Positions 8,740 to 16,425 of a stretch of 64,000 bases of DNA are shown here, in pieces. Position 1 is the stretch's first letter; each line of letters opens with the position of its first letter. The translations under genes were made by a program, and so were the position numbers. The notes under the pieces were generated by a model that saw only the letters and a program-made list of their open reading frames with translations, searched no databases and was not told the DNA's origin. Source of the stretch: Enterobacter chengduensis (GTDB lineage Bacteria > Pseudomonadota > Gammaproteobacteria > Enterobacterales > Enterobacteriaceae); the NCBI RefSeq assembly GCF_001984825.2, contig NZ_CP043318.1, forward strand, positions 3,162,001-3,226,000. The letters are read 5' to 3'.

Positions 8740-11340
8740 ATGAGCCATAATTTGCAGGATATCCTCGCTGCCGCCTCGGGGTATCAGTCCGTGACTTCAG
8801 AGCCAGCGCTCAATCTTAAAAGACCTAAAACGCTTGATGATTATCCTGTGATACCACCTGCATCAGAAAAAGTATCTGTTATTTCAAGTGACCTGACACT
8901 CCATATCGGTTTTGATACCGAATATGTTTTCAATCCTGAAACACAACAGAATGATATTCTGTCATATCAGAGTTATGTTGTCTTACCCGAAAATACAGGT
9001 ATATCGAACATTATCTATCCACCTGACTCACAGAAAAAATCCCGGCTGTCTTTTAAGGAATTTCTCTGTCAAACGATTACACCGCTTCTTGAAACGGGTG
9101 TGATTACAAAATGGCCCGGTATTATTAATATATATGCGCATTTCATTCGTGCGGATATCGCCTCCTTTGCCAATTTCTGGTCAGACTACAAAATTCTTCT
9201 GAAAGGAATACGCGGTACTGTCAGCAGCTTCAAAAATCGTTACGGTATCGATTTTGATGAACAGCAGGAACGTCGCGTAAAGACTGAACAGATAATGTTT
9301 GACAAACGAACTTCCCCTCCGCGTTGCAGTAACGTAGCTTTCATCGATACACTGCTTATCACTCCCGGGGATATGGGTCTGGCTGAATGTGGTGAATTAC
9401 TGGGTCTTCCCAAACTCACCATTCCTGCCCCTTATTCCATAACCAATATGCGTGAATATCTTCTGGGCGACAGAGCAGGGTTTGAAGCCTATGCTCTGCG
9501 GGATGCCGAGATTGCGGTTCGTTATGCTTTACAGGTTCGCAATTTTTGCGCCCGGGAGCTGATGATTGATCGTGTCCCCGCCACCATCGGGGCGATGGCA
9601 GTTTCACGGTTCACCAAAACACTTAAAGAAAACAATATATCTCCTGAAGTCTGCCTTGGGACACACATTAAAACCCGTGAACTCTGGCTCACGGAGAAAC
9701 AGGCATTCCGGACGATTAAAAACCCCGCCAGTGTTCCTTCAAGAGAGTTGTTTGAAACGTTCCCGATCAACTGTTACCACGGCGGACGCAATGAGTGTTT
9801 TATGATGGGGGTTACACCGTCTGATCACTGGTATGACTACGATCTGGCTGGAGCGTATACCACCGGGCTATTAGATATCCTCACACCCGATTACGGAAAC
9901 ATCCGCCTCAGTAAAAATCCGGACGATTACTGTGGGCATGTGATGGGATTTGCGCTTGTCACATTTCGGTTCCCGGAATCAGTTCCCTATCCCAGCCTGC
10001 CGGTTCGGACCGATCAATATGGGTTATTCTTTCCATTAAGTGGCGAATCATGGGCAACGGCACCTGAAATCGAACTTGCTCTGTCGCTCGGGGCAGAGAT
10101 GACGATCCATAATGGGATCATCGTCCCCTGGATCTGTGACACCTCCCCACATAACAGCGAATCAACATCGGTGTTTCTTCCCTTTGTTCAACAGGTCCGT
10201 GAGAACCGTAATCGCCATATTAAAGGTTCTCTGGAGGAGAAATTCTGGAAAGAAATTGGCAACTCGCTTTATGGCAAACTTGCTCAGGGCCTTCGCGCCA
10301 AAACCGCCTTTGATACTGCCCGTGGATTAAACAGATCCCTCCCACCATCATCGGTTACTCAGCCATTCTTTGCTGCGCATGTGACGGGATTTATCCGCGC
10401 CGTTGTCGGGGAACTCATGAATGCTTTGCCTTCTGATTCATCGGTTGTCAGCGTCACAACCGATGGCTTTTTGACAAATTGCCCACTTAACAAGATAAAC
10501 ATGAGCGGTCCACTGTCTTCCCGCTTCCAGTCGCTGTGCGATATTGTTGATCCGGGTTCATCAATGTTGACATGTAAGCATGAGGTCAGCCAGCTTATCG
10601 CCATGAAAACCCGGGGGCAGTTAACCTATAGAGCTATTCAGGGAAAACCGGTTGTTCATGCCAGGGCTGGCGTTAAACCTCCTGCCGATATTCCACGCAG
10701 TGACTATAACGACTATATGGTAGATCTTTACCTTAATCGTTTACCCGGTCAGACGTTATCCCGAAGTACGTTGATATCAACGCGTGAGATGTGGCTGTCG
10801 GAAAGCGATCTGGTATCCCGGGAACAGGATATCCGTCTTAATCTGGAATTCGATTTCAAACGCCAGCCCGTACAGCCCGCCATGAATGAAGGGCATCTAC
10901 TGATGTTTTCCCGCCCGTGGGATAATATGGAAGAGGCTATGCAGCAACGCTCCCTTTTCGACGACTGGCGGCAAACGCATACACTGAAGACCCTGGCTGA
11001 CTGGGATGACTGGTGTGATTTTCTCTATTGCCGGACGGTGTTTTCTGATATGAAACTAAAAGTCGGAAGCAAACGTAGTGATGATATTTTAGTCAGACTA
11101 TTTCTCCGGGCGCTGACTCAGTGCCAATGGGGGCTTATGCTGAAAGATAAAAAAAGTTATTCCTGTAAAGAGGTTGCTGAATGGCTGACGTCAGAAGGCT
11201 ATTCAGTAACGGTGACTGATGTAAAAAATGCGGTAAGAGCAAAAATACCCCAAATGAAATTTAGTTCTGTAACACCGCGAATGAAGTCACTGATGGATAT
11301 CATAGCCCGTAAATATCCGACATTCTGTCTTCCAGTCTGA
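8740..11340 (+). CDS. Family B DNA polymerase, pipolin type (primer-independent PolB)
   Basis: The 866-residue protein has every landmark of a protein-primed-like family B polymerase. Exo I is FDTE with D59 and E61, Exo II has D139, and Exo III is YALRD with Y251 and D255. These are followed by YHGG at 346-349, Pol A with D368 in YDYDLAGAYTTGL, Pol B as KEIGNSLYG at 504-512 and Pol C as TTDG with D575. Both 3'-5' exonuclease and polymerase activities are thus expected. The known pipolin enzyme starts DNA chains without a primer, which is inferred here from gene context. The ATG at 8740 is chosen over an upstream in-frame start at 8677 because GGAG lies six bases before it. It probably replicates the excised element. 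Confidence 0.92.
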   Translation: MSHNLQDILAAASGYQSVTSEPALNLKRPKTLDDYPVIPPASEKVSVISSDLTLHIGFDTEYVFNPETQQNDILSYQSYVVLPENTGISNIIYPPDSQKKSRLSFKEFLCQTITPLLETGVITKWPGIINIYAHFIRADIASFANFWSDYKILLKGIRGTVSSFKNRYGIDFDEQQERRVKTEQIMFDKRTSPPRCSNVAFIDTLLITPGDMGLAECGELLGLPKLTIPAPYSITNMREYLLGDRAGFEAYALRDAEIAVRYALQVRNFCARELMIDRVPATIGAMAVSRFTKTLKENNISPEVCLGTHIKTRELWLTEKQAFRTIKNPASVPSRELFETFPINCYHGGRNECFMMGVTPSDHWYDYDLAGAYTTGLLDILTPDYGNIRLSKNPDDYCGHVMGFALVTFRFPESVPYPSLPVRTDQYGLFFPLSGESWATAPEIELALSLGAEMTIHNGIIVPWICDTSPHNSESTSVFLPFVQQVRENRNRHIKGSLEEKFWKEIGNSLYGKLAQGLRAKTAFDTARGLNRSLPPSSVTQPFFAAHVTGFIRAVVGELMNALPSDSSVVSVTTDGFLTNCPLNKINMSGPLSSRFQSLCDIVDPGSSMLTCKHEVSQLIAMKTRGQLTYRAIQGKPVVHARAGVKPPADIPRSDYNDYMVDLYLNRLPGQTLSRSTLISTREMWLSESDLVSREQDIRLNLEFDFKRQPVQPAMNEGHLLMFSRPWDNMEEAMQQRSLFDDWRQTHTLKTLADWDDWCDFLYCRTVFSDMKLKVGSKRSDDILVRLFLRALTQCQWGLMLKDKKSYSCKEVAEWLTSEGYSVTVTDVKNAVRAKIPQMKFSSVTPRMKSLMDIIARKYPTFCLPV

Positions 11341-11354
11341 TAACCGTTAAATCT

Positions 11355-11383
11355 CCCCCAACTCCTTTAACAGAAGTTGGGGG
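11355..11383. terminator. Bidirectional terminator after the polymerase gene
   Basis: CCCCCAACT (11355-11363) pairs with AGTTGGGGG (11375-11383). It lies between the stop of the polymerase gene and the stop of the convergent gene at 11389-11715 and can serve both. Confidence 0.7.
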
Positions 11384-11388
11384 CTTAA

Positions 11389-11715
11389 TCACAGGCAATC
11401 GGCATCAAAACAGTGAAATAACTGCCGCGCGTCAGGATGGCCATTTACATGATAGATCCGCATGGCATGACAGGTGATACTCTGGAGATTAGCCGCCAGC
11501 CTTTTCCCCATATTCACCAGTATGCCGTGTGGTATTTTACTGCTTGTACTGTTTACTGTCAGAGTAAAACAATTTGTTTCAACGCTGACCTCAATAAAAT
11601 CATTTCCAAATAATGTACCGACAACCTGCCTGATTGTTTCTTCATAATCTGTCAGATCAATGACATCACGCCATCTCGCATTTACGAGTTGATACTTTCT
11701 GATATGTAAATACAT
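11389..11715 (-). CDS. Unknown small protein convergent to the polymerase (108 aa)
   Basis: A 108-residue protein that I do not recognise. AAGGTGG precedes the ATG at 11715. The sequence has alternating hydrophobic residues in the middle (EVSVETNCFTLTVNS), suggesting a beta-sheet, and ends with two Cys and several His. It has no signal peptide and no membrane segment. It faces the polymerase gene and shares a terminator with it. To its right is a 379-base region without a clear gene. It could be a real element gene; support is the good ribosome binding site and protein-like composition. Confidence 0.6.
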   Translation of the reverse strand: MYLHIRKYQLVNARWRDVIDLTDYEETIRQVVGTLFGNDFIEVSVETNCFTLTVNSTSSKIPHGILVNMGKRLAANLQSITCHAMRIYHVNGHPDARQLFHCFDADCL

Positions 11716-12094
11716 AGAACCACCTTTATGTTATTTCAACTAATATGATGTTCTCCGACATTATGAAAATATTAATCATCATTGTAATTGCTGATAACCT
11801 CTCTAACCTTCGGATCTTACGTTCCCCCCTGCCTCTCCGACTTGATGGCAAAAGTGCATGGTCAAATATGCAGCAAAAACATGTCATGTACAGGTCAGGA
11901 TAATAATTATCACCCTGAACGTAAAAATACACATGGACAGGATGAGTCCATATTTTATTCGATGATTCCAGCAATGTTTTAATATATTGATAATTAATGA
12001 GTTAATTTTTTTCTCCGTCACAGTAAAAGTGGACTCATACTGTCCGTTACTTTGCTGACAATATCCTCTTCGCTGGCATTAACCGGATAAACGA
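11716..12094. other. Non-coding region before the WYL regulator
   Basis: Only short frames of doubtful value occur here (one on each strand, overlapping each other between 11726 and 11982), with poor ribosome binding sites, so no gene is called. The last 90 bases should hold the promoter of the WYL regulator; GTGGACT at 12029-12035 recurs upstream of the small HTH gene (14186, minus strand). Confidence 0.5.
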
Positions 12095-12997
12095 ATGGGT
12101 AAGCACGATAAACTTGGATATCGACTCGGATTGATATTAACTCGCCTGAACAATGGTGAGTCACTAGCCGTCCGGGAGTTATCTGAGGAATTTAACGTTT
12201 GCGAAAAAACTATCCGTCGTGATCTTACTCAGCGCCTGTCCTATCTTAATCTGATTCGACAAAATGGTCGCTATCGCCTGTCTGACGGTGTTCTCGGTCA
12301 ACGCAGCAATGCTGATTTACGTCATTTCACGCGCATCCTGGGTATTGAAGGGCTGTTCCCTCGCTGGGATGACAGACTACTGAGTATTTTGTTAGGTAAC
12401 ACGAAAAACAACCCGTTTCTGATAAAACAACGTCCATACGAAAACTGCGGATCATTCATGTCAATTCTGAATGTATTATCCGATGCCATCCTGTCACAGA
12501 AGAAAGTAAATTTTAATTACAAAGATAAAGAGTTTCGGGCTGTTGAGCCATACAGACTGGTTAATGACAACGGATTGTGGTATCTCGCTGCCGCCCATGA
12601 CAGTACATTAAAAAGCTTTGTTATCTCATCTGTCAAAGACGTTTGCATGAGTAATATCTCTTTCAGGATAATCCCCGAAATTAATGAAAAAATAGAAAAG
12701 ACAGATGGTATCTGGTATAGCGAAGACCTTATCGAAGTTCTTATTTCAGTTTCCGCACATGTTGCTCCGTGGTTTACCCACCGTCATCTATTGCCAGGAC
12801 AGGAAATAATTCATACTTCCCGGTCTGGCGATTTACTGGTGATATCACGTGTAACACACACAGATCAGATAATGCCTTTAATGAAATACTGGATACCGGA
12901 TGTCGAAGTAATACAACCGGCCTCAATCCGTCAACAACTTGCTGAAGATATACAATCCGCACTGAAACGTTACACCCAGCCAAGTAACGCCCCGTAA
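12095..12997 (+). CDS. WYL-domain transcriptional regulator
   Basis: A 300-residue regulator. Residues 1-65 form a DeoR-like winged helix ([18 protein letters not shown]). A WYL domain follows around 125-190, with the name-giving GLWYLAA string and conserved EPYRLV. A C-terminal WCX-like extension fills about 205-295. Such proteins (for example CapW and BrxR of phage-defence loci) are usually repressors that sense a nucleotide or DNA-damage-related ligand through the WYL domain. The ribosome binding site is weak. The alpha/beta-hydrolase gene follows 61 bases downstream on the same strand, so the two probably form one module, with the regulator controlling it. Confidence 0.88.
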   Translation: MGKHDKLGYRLGLILTRLNNGESLAVRELSEEFNVCEKTIRRDLTQRLSYLNLIRQNGRYRLSDGVLGQRSNADLRHFTRILGIEGLFPRWDDRLLSILLGNTKNNPFLIKQRPYENCGSFMSILNVLSDAILSQKKVNFNYKDKEFRAVEPYRLVNDNGLWYLAAAHDSTLKSFVISSVKDVCMSNISFRIIPEINEKIEKTDGIWYSEDLIEVLISVSAHVAPWFTHRHLLPGQEIIHTSRSGDLLVISRVTHTDQIMPLMKYWIPDVEVIQPASIRQQLAEDIQSALKRYTQPSNAP

Positions 12998-13058
12998 TGA
13001 CACGAATAATATAATTTTCATTGAGTGCTATTTTTGTAAGCTAAAAAATGGAGTTACC

Positions 13059-13877
13059 ATGAAAAAATGCCCGGTTCTACTTGTTGTATCAGGGTTTCTG
13101 ACCGAAAATGATATATCATGGTTTAACCGAATTAAAGCAGGGTGTGGCCTTGATGTCAGATACTATAAATGGGAATCGGCAAATCTACTATCCATATTAA
13201 GTTCTGACATAGCGAACAAGTGGGGGTTATATACTCTCTTCCCCCTGAGAACATCTCCTTTATTGTCATCAATCTCCATCCCATTTAAAGCGCGTCAGGC
13301 CTGGTATAATGCAACGAAAGCAGCAGTTAATAACAGAGAAAAATTAGCACGCGTAATAAACGAGATATACGTTAAAGAAAAGCGTAATGTGATCATAATG
13401 GGTCATTCTTTAGGGACTCGATTAATAAACAATACATTACCCTATATTAAAAATGATAATATTCTCTTAACAATCTCTATGGCCGGAGCCACCCCAATAA
13501 CAAGTTATACAGAGAACATAATGAAAATGGCTTACGGTTCAAAAATGGGGCATTTAAATATCTACAGTGAACATGATAAAGTACTTAACACGATATACCC
13601 TCTCGTTGAGTCAGTAACACCAATTGGGGTTCGGGAGGTGAGATTCAGACCTGCTCGGATAATCAACTGGAAGTGGAATGTTGGTCACACTGAATATATT
13701 ACTTCAAACAGGATTGATTCATTAACACACTGGTTAAATGTTACCTGTGCCGATTTAGCTGATCCAGCCGTAGAAATCACTGACGACGACATGAAATCAT
13801 TTCATGATATTATTAATCTTGCAAATTCAACACATCATAAAAACACTGTCGCACCTAAATTAATATCATTTGAGTAG
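13059..13877 (+). CDS. Alpha/beta hydrolase, DUF726/TMCO4-like
   Basis: A 272-residue protein with an alpha/beta-hydrolase layout. The N-terminal strand VLLVVSGF is followed by the nucleophile elbow GHSLG with S117, then D173 in YSEHDKVL and H210 in NVGHTEY, giving a plausible catalytic triad. Arrangement and spacing resemble DUF726/TMCO4 hydrolases; the substrate is unknown, and a lipase or esterase is possible. There is no signal peptide, so it should act in the cytoplasm. GGAG lies six bases before the ATG. It follows the WYL regulator and ends at a hairpin shared with the convergent HTH gene. An effector role in defence is inference from the WYL partner. Confidence 0.72.
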   Translation: MKKCPVLLVVSGFLTENDISWFNRIKAGCGLDVRYYKWESANLLSILSSDIANKWGLYTLFPLRTSPLLSSISIPFKARQAWYNATKAAVNNREKLARVINEIYVKEKRNVIIMGHSLGTRLINNTLPYIKNDNILLTISMAGATPITSYTENIMKMAYGSKMGHLNIYSEHDKVLNTIYPLVESVTPIGVREVRFRPARIINWKWNVGHTEYITSNRIDSLTHWLNVTCADLADPAVEITDDDMKSFHDIINLANSTHHKNTVAPKLISFE

Positions 13878-13897
13878 TTAAAAAAAGGTTACATTAT

Positions 13898-13923
13898 AAC
13901 GGGAGTGTATATTTACTCCCGTT
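13898..13923. terminator. Hairpin between convergent genes
   Basis: AACGGGAGT (13898-13906) pairs perfectly with ACTCCCGTT (13915-13923) around an eight-base loop. It lies between the hydrolase gene and the convergent HTH gene and is probably a shared terminator, although the T-runs are weak. Confidence 0.6.
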
Positions 13924-13958
13924 AAGTTTCATATTTTATAGTATTGATATGGATTCGA

Positions 13959-14186
13959 TTAAAAATTTCGTCTAACTCGTTCCCTTATCAAATTTGCCAG
14001 CCTTACCCTTCCAGGTGAAATAGTTTCCGTTACAATTTCAACTCTCAACAAATCACGCTGTCCGGTTCGGCGACTGACCGCGAAACGCTGACATATATCA
14101 TTAACCGATACCGTATTACCGGTATACAGTTGTAGTAATATCCAGCACAGCCTTTCTGCGATCCTTTCACCGCGAGTTTTATACAT
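13959..14186 (-). CDS. Small HTH protein related to the WYL regulator N-terminus
   Basis: A 75-residue protein made almost only of a DeoR-like helix-turn-helix. Its segment VNDICQRFAVSRRTGQRDL aligns with the equivalent helix-turn-helix of the WYL regulator at 12095-12997, but there is no WYL domain. AAGG lies eight bases before the ATG at 14186. It may be a stand-alone regulator or the remnant of a second WYL regulator. GTGGACT upstream of it is also found ahead of the WYL gene, which suggests a common operator. Confidence 0.65.
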   Translation of the reverse strand: MYKTRGERIAERLCWILLQLYTGNTVSVNDICQRFAVSRRTGQRDLLRVEIVTETISPGRVRLANLIRERVRRNF

Positions 14187-14271
14187 CTGTAAAACCTTCA
14201 GTTATCGTCAACGATGACATAGTCCACCTCAAAACCCACATAACTGACTGTATTCATGAATATTTATTACC

Positions 14272-14315
14272 GGTGTAATACTGTCGTTGGGGTAATGGAT
14301 TAACCGTTATCACCC
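14272..14315 (+). repeat. 44-base element repeat, copy 2
   Basis: Same-orientation partner of 3485-3528; 33 of 44 bases agree, nearly all differences being in the right half. It is followed by CTGCTACTGGAGAA, which resembles CTGCTGACTGGAGG near the other copy (3612-3626). It lies 86 bases upstream of the small HTH gene. Confidence 0.55.
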
Positions 14316-14342
14316 TGCTACTGGAGAATGCACCATAGGGGG

Positions 14343-14374
14343 CAAAAATCACGAGGGATCTGAGATCCCCCGTG
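14343..14374 (-). terminator. Terminator for the leftward small-gene cluster
   Basis: CACGAGGGAT (14350-14359) pairs with ATCCCCCGTG (14365-14374) with one mismatch. Read leftward, the stem is followed by ATTTTT, so it should end transcripts coming from the genes to its right. Confidence 0.6.
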
Positions 14375-14460
14375 TCTGCACATGTTTATGCGAACGGTCC
14401 GGTACAACCAGTATCATCATCATGCTGCGATGTACTGCGCATGAAGAGGATTACAAAGAT

Positions 14461-14587
14461 GCCCGTTTTCTTCCTGTTCATAACAGGTCAACAACTTTCC
14501 ACAGTTACCGTTACCCGGTAAATCCCCATAGACAGGTAATCCATAAAATTACCCTCCCATAAGGACCAGAGTTCATTCCTCTCTGCC
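14461..14587 (-). pseudogene. 3' remnant of a second DUF2787-like gene
   Basis: This 127-base unit is about 92% identical to the adjoining 14588-14711, which is the 3' end of the intact DUF2787-like gene. Read leftward it still encodes the last 30 or so codons and the same stop, and only two residues differ (S to G, E to D). Most base changes are therefore silent, which suggests descent from a formerly functional paralogue rather than a fresh duplication. Confidence 0.7.
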
Positions 14588-14711
14588 GCCCGCTTTCTTC
14601 CTGTTCATAACGGGTCAACAACTTTCCACAGTTACCGTTACCCGGTAAATCCCCATAGAGAGATATTCCATAAAATTACTCTCCCACAGGGACCAGAGTT
14701 CATTCTTCTCA
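14461..14711. repeat. Tandem direct repeat, two 127-base units
   Basis: Unit 1 is 14461-14587 and unit 2 runs from 14588 to about 14711, with a constant offset of 127 bases and about nine mismatches in 120. Unit 2 includes the stop codon of the intact gene. Confidence 0.85.
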
Positions 14712-15049
14712 GATACCAATGAAATATCTCCAAACAGATAATGGAAGACGTAATGACCCGACCAGCAAAAATCTATTTCCTTTTCCAGTTCCGGGTAGAC
14801 TCGTCCCATGTAACTAAAGTCTGTGACATAATCGAAATACCATTCGTTATCCTGACGGATGAACCGCATTTCAACCGGATGAAATCCGCCGGATTCTGCA
14901 CTGTAGTCCGGGTCACGAAAATTAATGACTACTGCCCTGACCGATGTTTGCTGAGATTGTTCTGCCAGAAGCGTAACGATGTGCTGCTGAAATAATTTAG
15001 TGACAGGCAGCGTTAATCCTGCCTGTTTTAAGACATACTGGGTTTGCAT
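14615..15049 (-). CDS. DUF2787-like protein
   Basis: A 144-residue protein resembling the DUF2787 family by its central FRDPDYSAESGGFHPVE block (about 45-60) and the ITDFSY-like segment YVTDFSYMG. Such proteins occur on integrative elements and in Vibrio; their function is unknown. AGGAAA lies eight bases before the ATG at 15049. The next gene upstream (15143-15652) is on the same strand, 93 bases away, so the genes may form one leftward transcription unit. Its 3' end lies in a tandem repeat whose other copy is a remnant of a paralogue. Family call is from memory of the motif. Confidence 0.68.
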   Translation of the reverse strand: MQTQYVLKQAGLTLPVTKLFQQHIVTLLAEQSQQTSVRAVVINFRDPDYSAESGGFHPVEMRFIRQDNEWYFDYVTDFSYMGRVYPELEKEIDFCWSGHYVFHYLFGDISLVSEKNELWSLWESNFMEYLSMGIYRVTVTVESC

Positions 15050-15142
15050 AATAGATTTTCCTGTAAAAGGTGAGTAGAGGTGTGTAGTAGTTTCTGGTTG
15101 TATAACAGTTCTGGTAAAGAATTAATTCTTCGCAATCCTTTC

Positions 15143-15652
15143 TCAATCGCCAACCTTACCGAGTGTTTTAAGGCGCGCCCGCCAGTCAGCATATAAAACA
15201 TGCGTAAACAACTTCTCAGGGTGCGCCTCAAGCAGACATATATCCGGTGAGCGTAAAACAGCGGCCAGGAAACCGGCATTATTGGCACTTGCTCCTTTAA
15301 ATAATGATCTGAATACGCCTGATGTGAAGCCCGTTGTCGGTTGAACTTCGAGTACACTTTCAATCTTAGAAAGTGGGACCCAGTCTTTAGAGAACAATCC
15401 ACCGCTGCCATTTGCCATGAGACGCAGGTAAAGTTCATTATCCGTTTCAGACATAGCCAGTTGCCATGTCAGAATACCGCTGGCTTTAGGGCTGATTTTT
15501 TCCGCCTGACCTGATTCAATTAGCAGCTTATAACTCTCTTCAGGTAATATTTGGCCATCTTCAGTGATACCTTTTTCAATATCACTTAAATCATTATTTA
15601 ACCCCAGCTTCTCGTGTTCATTATTATTTTTCTCTAACTTTGATTTTCTCAT
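15143..15652 (-). CDS. Unknown protein of the small-gene cluster (169 aa)
   Basis: A 169-residue protein of unknown function. The first 40 residues are highly charged and rich in Lys, Asn and Glu, followed by a globular part. The stretch ASGILTWQLAMSETDNELYLRLMANGSGGLFSKDWV near residues 55-90 has the look of a beta-sheet fold. The ATG at 15652 fits best, because AGGAG lies six bases before it, whereas the ATG at 15658 directly abuts it. It lies 25 bases after the unknown gene to its right on the same strand, so the two are probably co-transcribed. Confidence 0.65.
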   Translation of the reverse strand: MRKSKLEKNNNEHEKLGLNNDLSDIEKGITEDGQILPEESYKLLIESGQAEKISPKASGILTWQLAMSETDNELYLRLMANGSGGLFSKDWVPLSKIESVLEVQPTTGFTSGVFRSLFKGASANNAGFLAAVLRSPDICLLEAHPEKLFTHVLYADWRARLKTLGKVGD

Positions 15653-15677
15653 TTTCATCTCCTGGTTTTAATCTGAT

Positions 15678-16049
15678 TTACAGACGGGATTCCGCCATAG
15701 ACATTAATGTGTCAATCCCCTTCAAAGGGCATTCCGGATGAAATAGCAGATAAATACCATTTCCATTATCTTCTGTAATTGATAGCATCAAGTAATATTC
15801 ATCTGTCAGATGGACCACGAACTCAGGGTTTGCAATTAAATGATGAATTACATCCAGTACGTGTCGTTTAATATCTTCGGGAACATCACCGGGTTCAATG
15901 TACATTAATGTTACACCCACCTCGCACCAAAAATTCATTGCGGAAAGTTCATCATCAAATGGAAGTATCAGTTCTTTTCTCAAGACAGTCATAACTGAAT
16001 CGGGAAGAAGGAGCGACGGCAGGTCTTGCCAGTTCGAGATAAATTTCAT
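15678..16049 (-). CDS. Unknown protein of the small-gene cluster (123 aa)
   Basis: A 123-residue acidic protein that I do not recognise. It shows no membrane segment or signal peptide. GAGGA lies seven bases before the ATG at 16049. Hydrophobic and acidic residues alternate (VTLMYIEPGDVPEDIKRHVL), which suggests a compact cytoplasmic fold such as a small adaptor or immunity-type protein; that is only an impression. It is preceded by a terminator-like hairpin at 16066-16099 and followed at 25 bases by the 169-residue gene. Confidence 0.62.
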   Translation of the reverse strand: MKFISNWQDLPSLLLPDSVMTVLRKELILPFDDELSAMNFWCEVGVTLMYIEPGDVPEDIKRHVLDVIHHLIANPEFVVHLTDEYYLMLSITEDNGNGIYLLFHPECPLKGIDTLMSMAESRL

Positions 16050-16065
16050 TGAATAATCCTCATAA

Positions 16066-16099
16066 ACAAAAAACCCGATACGTTTTAAGTATCGGGGTT
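16066..16099 (-). terminator. Terminator between zinc-ribbon gene and next gene
   Basis: CCCGATAC pairs with GTATCGGG. Read leftward, the stem is followed by a run of six Ts. It separates the zinc-ribbon gene from the downstream small genes and could terminate or attenuate. Confidence 0.7.
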
Positions 16100-16142
16100 A
16101 CATAGACAGGGTAAAGAATCTGGAATTGCCTTCAGGCGTCAT

Positions 16143-16394
16143 CTAAATTCTTTCATAATATCCACAATCCTTGCAGATAAGCACTGGCGCATTATTCCTT
16201 TCACGCTGTTTAAGGAATCCAAATAGACGCTGTATCGCCCTGATGATTTCTTTAAGCAATTCTGGTAATTGCTCCGGGCTAATATAACCGGATGTCGATG
16301 TCAGAAACCGGTCATCGCGAGTCACCTTTGCTATATTTCCGGCAGTTTCTGTGACTGTATTCCGACTACCGCACTTAGGGCACTTTAACGGCAT
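16143..16394 (-). CDS. Small zinc-ribbon protein
   Basis: An 83-residue protein with CPKCG near the N-terminus and CKDCG near the C-terminus, enough to form one four-cysteine zinc ribbon. The region between has a long helix with many Leu and Ile (about 40-60). The ATG at 16394 is chosen because GGAG lies seven bases before it, while the ATG at 16400 is too close. It may bind DNA or protein; function unknown. It lies 31 bases after the integrase stop on the same strand and could be co-transcribed with it. Confidence 0.72.
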   Translation of the reverse strand: MPLKCPKCGSRNTVTETAGNIAKVTRDDRFLTSTSGYISPEQLPELLKEIIRAIQRLFGFLKQRERNNAPVLICKDCGYYERI

Positions 16395-16425
16395 AATCAT
16401 TCTCCACGTTTAAGAGATGCAAAAA

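Larger units (their letters stand above)
14187..14614. other. Non-coding region with repeats and a gene remnant
   Basis: No intact gene. It holds, in order, the upstream region of the small HTH gene, the second copy of the 44-base repeat (14272-14315), a terminator hairpin for leftward transcripts (14343-14374) and the remnant of a duplicated DUF2787-like gene end (14461-14587). Confidence 0.7.

Noticed and set aside
11726..11982. Two short overlapping frames on opposite strands (82 and 64 residues)
   Set aside because: No good ribosome binding site, mutually overlapping, composition not protein-like. Left as non-coding.
12095..13877. Interpretation of the WYL-hydrolase pair as a CBASS system
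   Set aside because: No cyclic-nucleotide synthase (CD-NTase) is encoded nearby, so a known CBASS type is not supported.
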